From contig CAJFCJ010000090.1 in NCBI GenBank assembly GCA_904063045.1, positions 51,967 through 97,111 on the forward strand: 45,145 bases of DNA, in the 5' to 3' direction. The notes below the pieces were generated by a model. The model saw only the letters and a program-made list of their open reading frames with translations, had not been told where the DNA came from and made no database searches. A program made the position numbers and the translations under genes. The DNA is from Dimorphilus gyrociliatus. Taxonomy: Eukaryota > Annelida > Polychaeta > Dinophilidae. Positions within the stretch are counted from its first letter, which is position 1, and each line of letters starts with the position of its first letter. Of this stretch, positions 45,093-45,145 are shown one piece after another.

Positions 45093-45145
45093 CTAAATAA
45101 GAAAAAAAGACAATTATTATCATTCTCTCTATCTATCTATCTTTA

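Noticed and set aside
1-45145. Bacterial or phage origin, operons, CRISPR arrays, tRNA or rRNA genes
   Set aside because: Spliced animal receptor genes throughout; no spaced direct repeats of CRISPR type, and no cloverleaf or rRNA core that I could recognise by eye.

Overview
The window is nuclear DNA from an invertebrate animal. It is very AT-rich, and its genes are split by short GT..AG introns of about 40-80 bases. It encodes metazoan extracellular modules (LDLa, C-type lectin, SRCR-like, LRR, 7TM), a NACHT-LRR (NLR) sensor, and Tc1, mariner and Mutator-like transposons. I cannot name the phylum with confidence. The short introns and base composition would fit a compact-genome lophotrochozoan, but that is a guess. 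All exon boundaries were worked out by hand from splice signals, reading phase and comparison between the paralogues here.

Layout. (1) 1-3057 (+): 3' part of receptor gene A. (2) 3468-11862 (+): receptor gene B, a complete 18-exon gene of about 1,656 residues, with a dead Tc1-like transposon in intron 1. (3) 11.9-17.8 kb: decayed NLR relics on the minus strand (RI-type LRRs, a NACHT Walker B segment, a RING-like fragment), a mariner relic and a 206-bp MITE. (4) 18081-21408: a Mutator-like element with perfect 9-bp target duplications, carrying a nested second TIR element and a truncated Tc1-like copy. (5) 21628-22671 (-): an intact single-exon class A GPCR. (6) 23912-29877 (-): receptor gene C. 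(7) 30546-35693 (-): an intact two-exon NLR of about 1,669 residues. (8) 36-39 kb: dispersed repeats, a 572-bp deletion derivative of the same Mutator-like family, and an orphan gene for a probably secreted protein. (9) 39359-45092 (-): receptor gene D, 5' end outside the window.

Genes A-D are paralogues with the same exon order, the same phases and several identical exon lengths. The predicted product has a signal peptide, novel cysteine-bearing N-terminal modules, an SRCR-like domain, a C-type lectin-like domain, six LDLa repeats with a conserved unrecognised linker, LRRs, and a seven-helix domain of the LGR/relaxin-receptor type with a conserved cytoplasmic tail. Joining SRCR and C-type lectin pattern-recognition modules to an LDLa-LRR-7TM receptor is the most striking thing here. 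The cluster surrounds an NLR, so the locus looks like an innate-recognition gene cluster. That functional reading is inference; no ligand or signalling partner is shown by the sequence.
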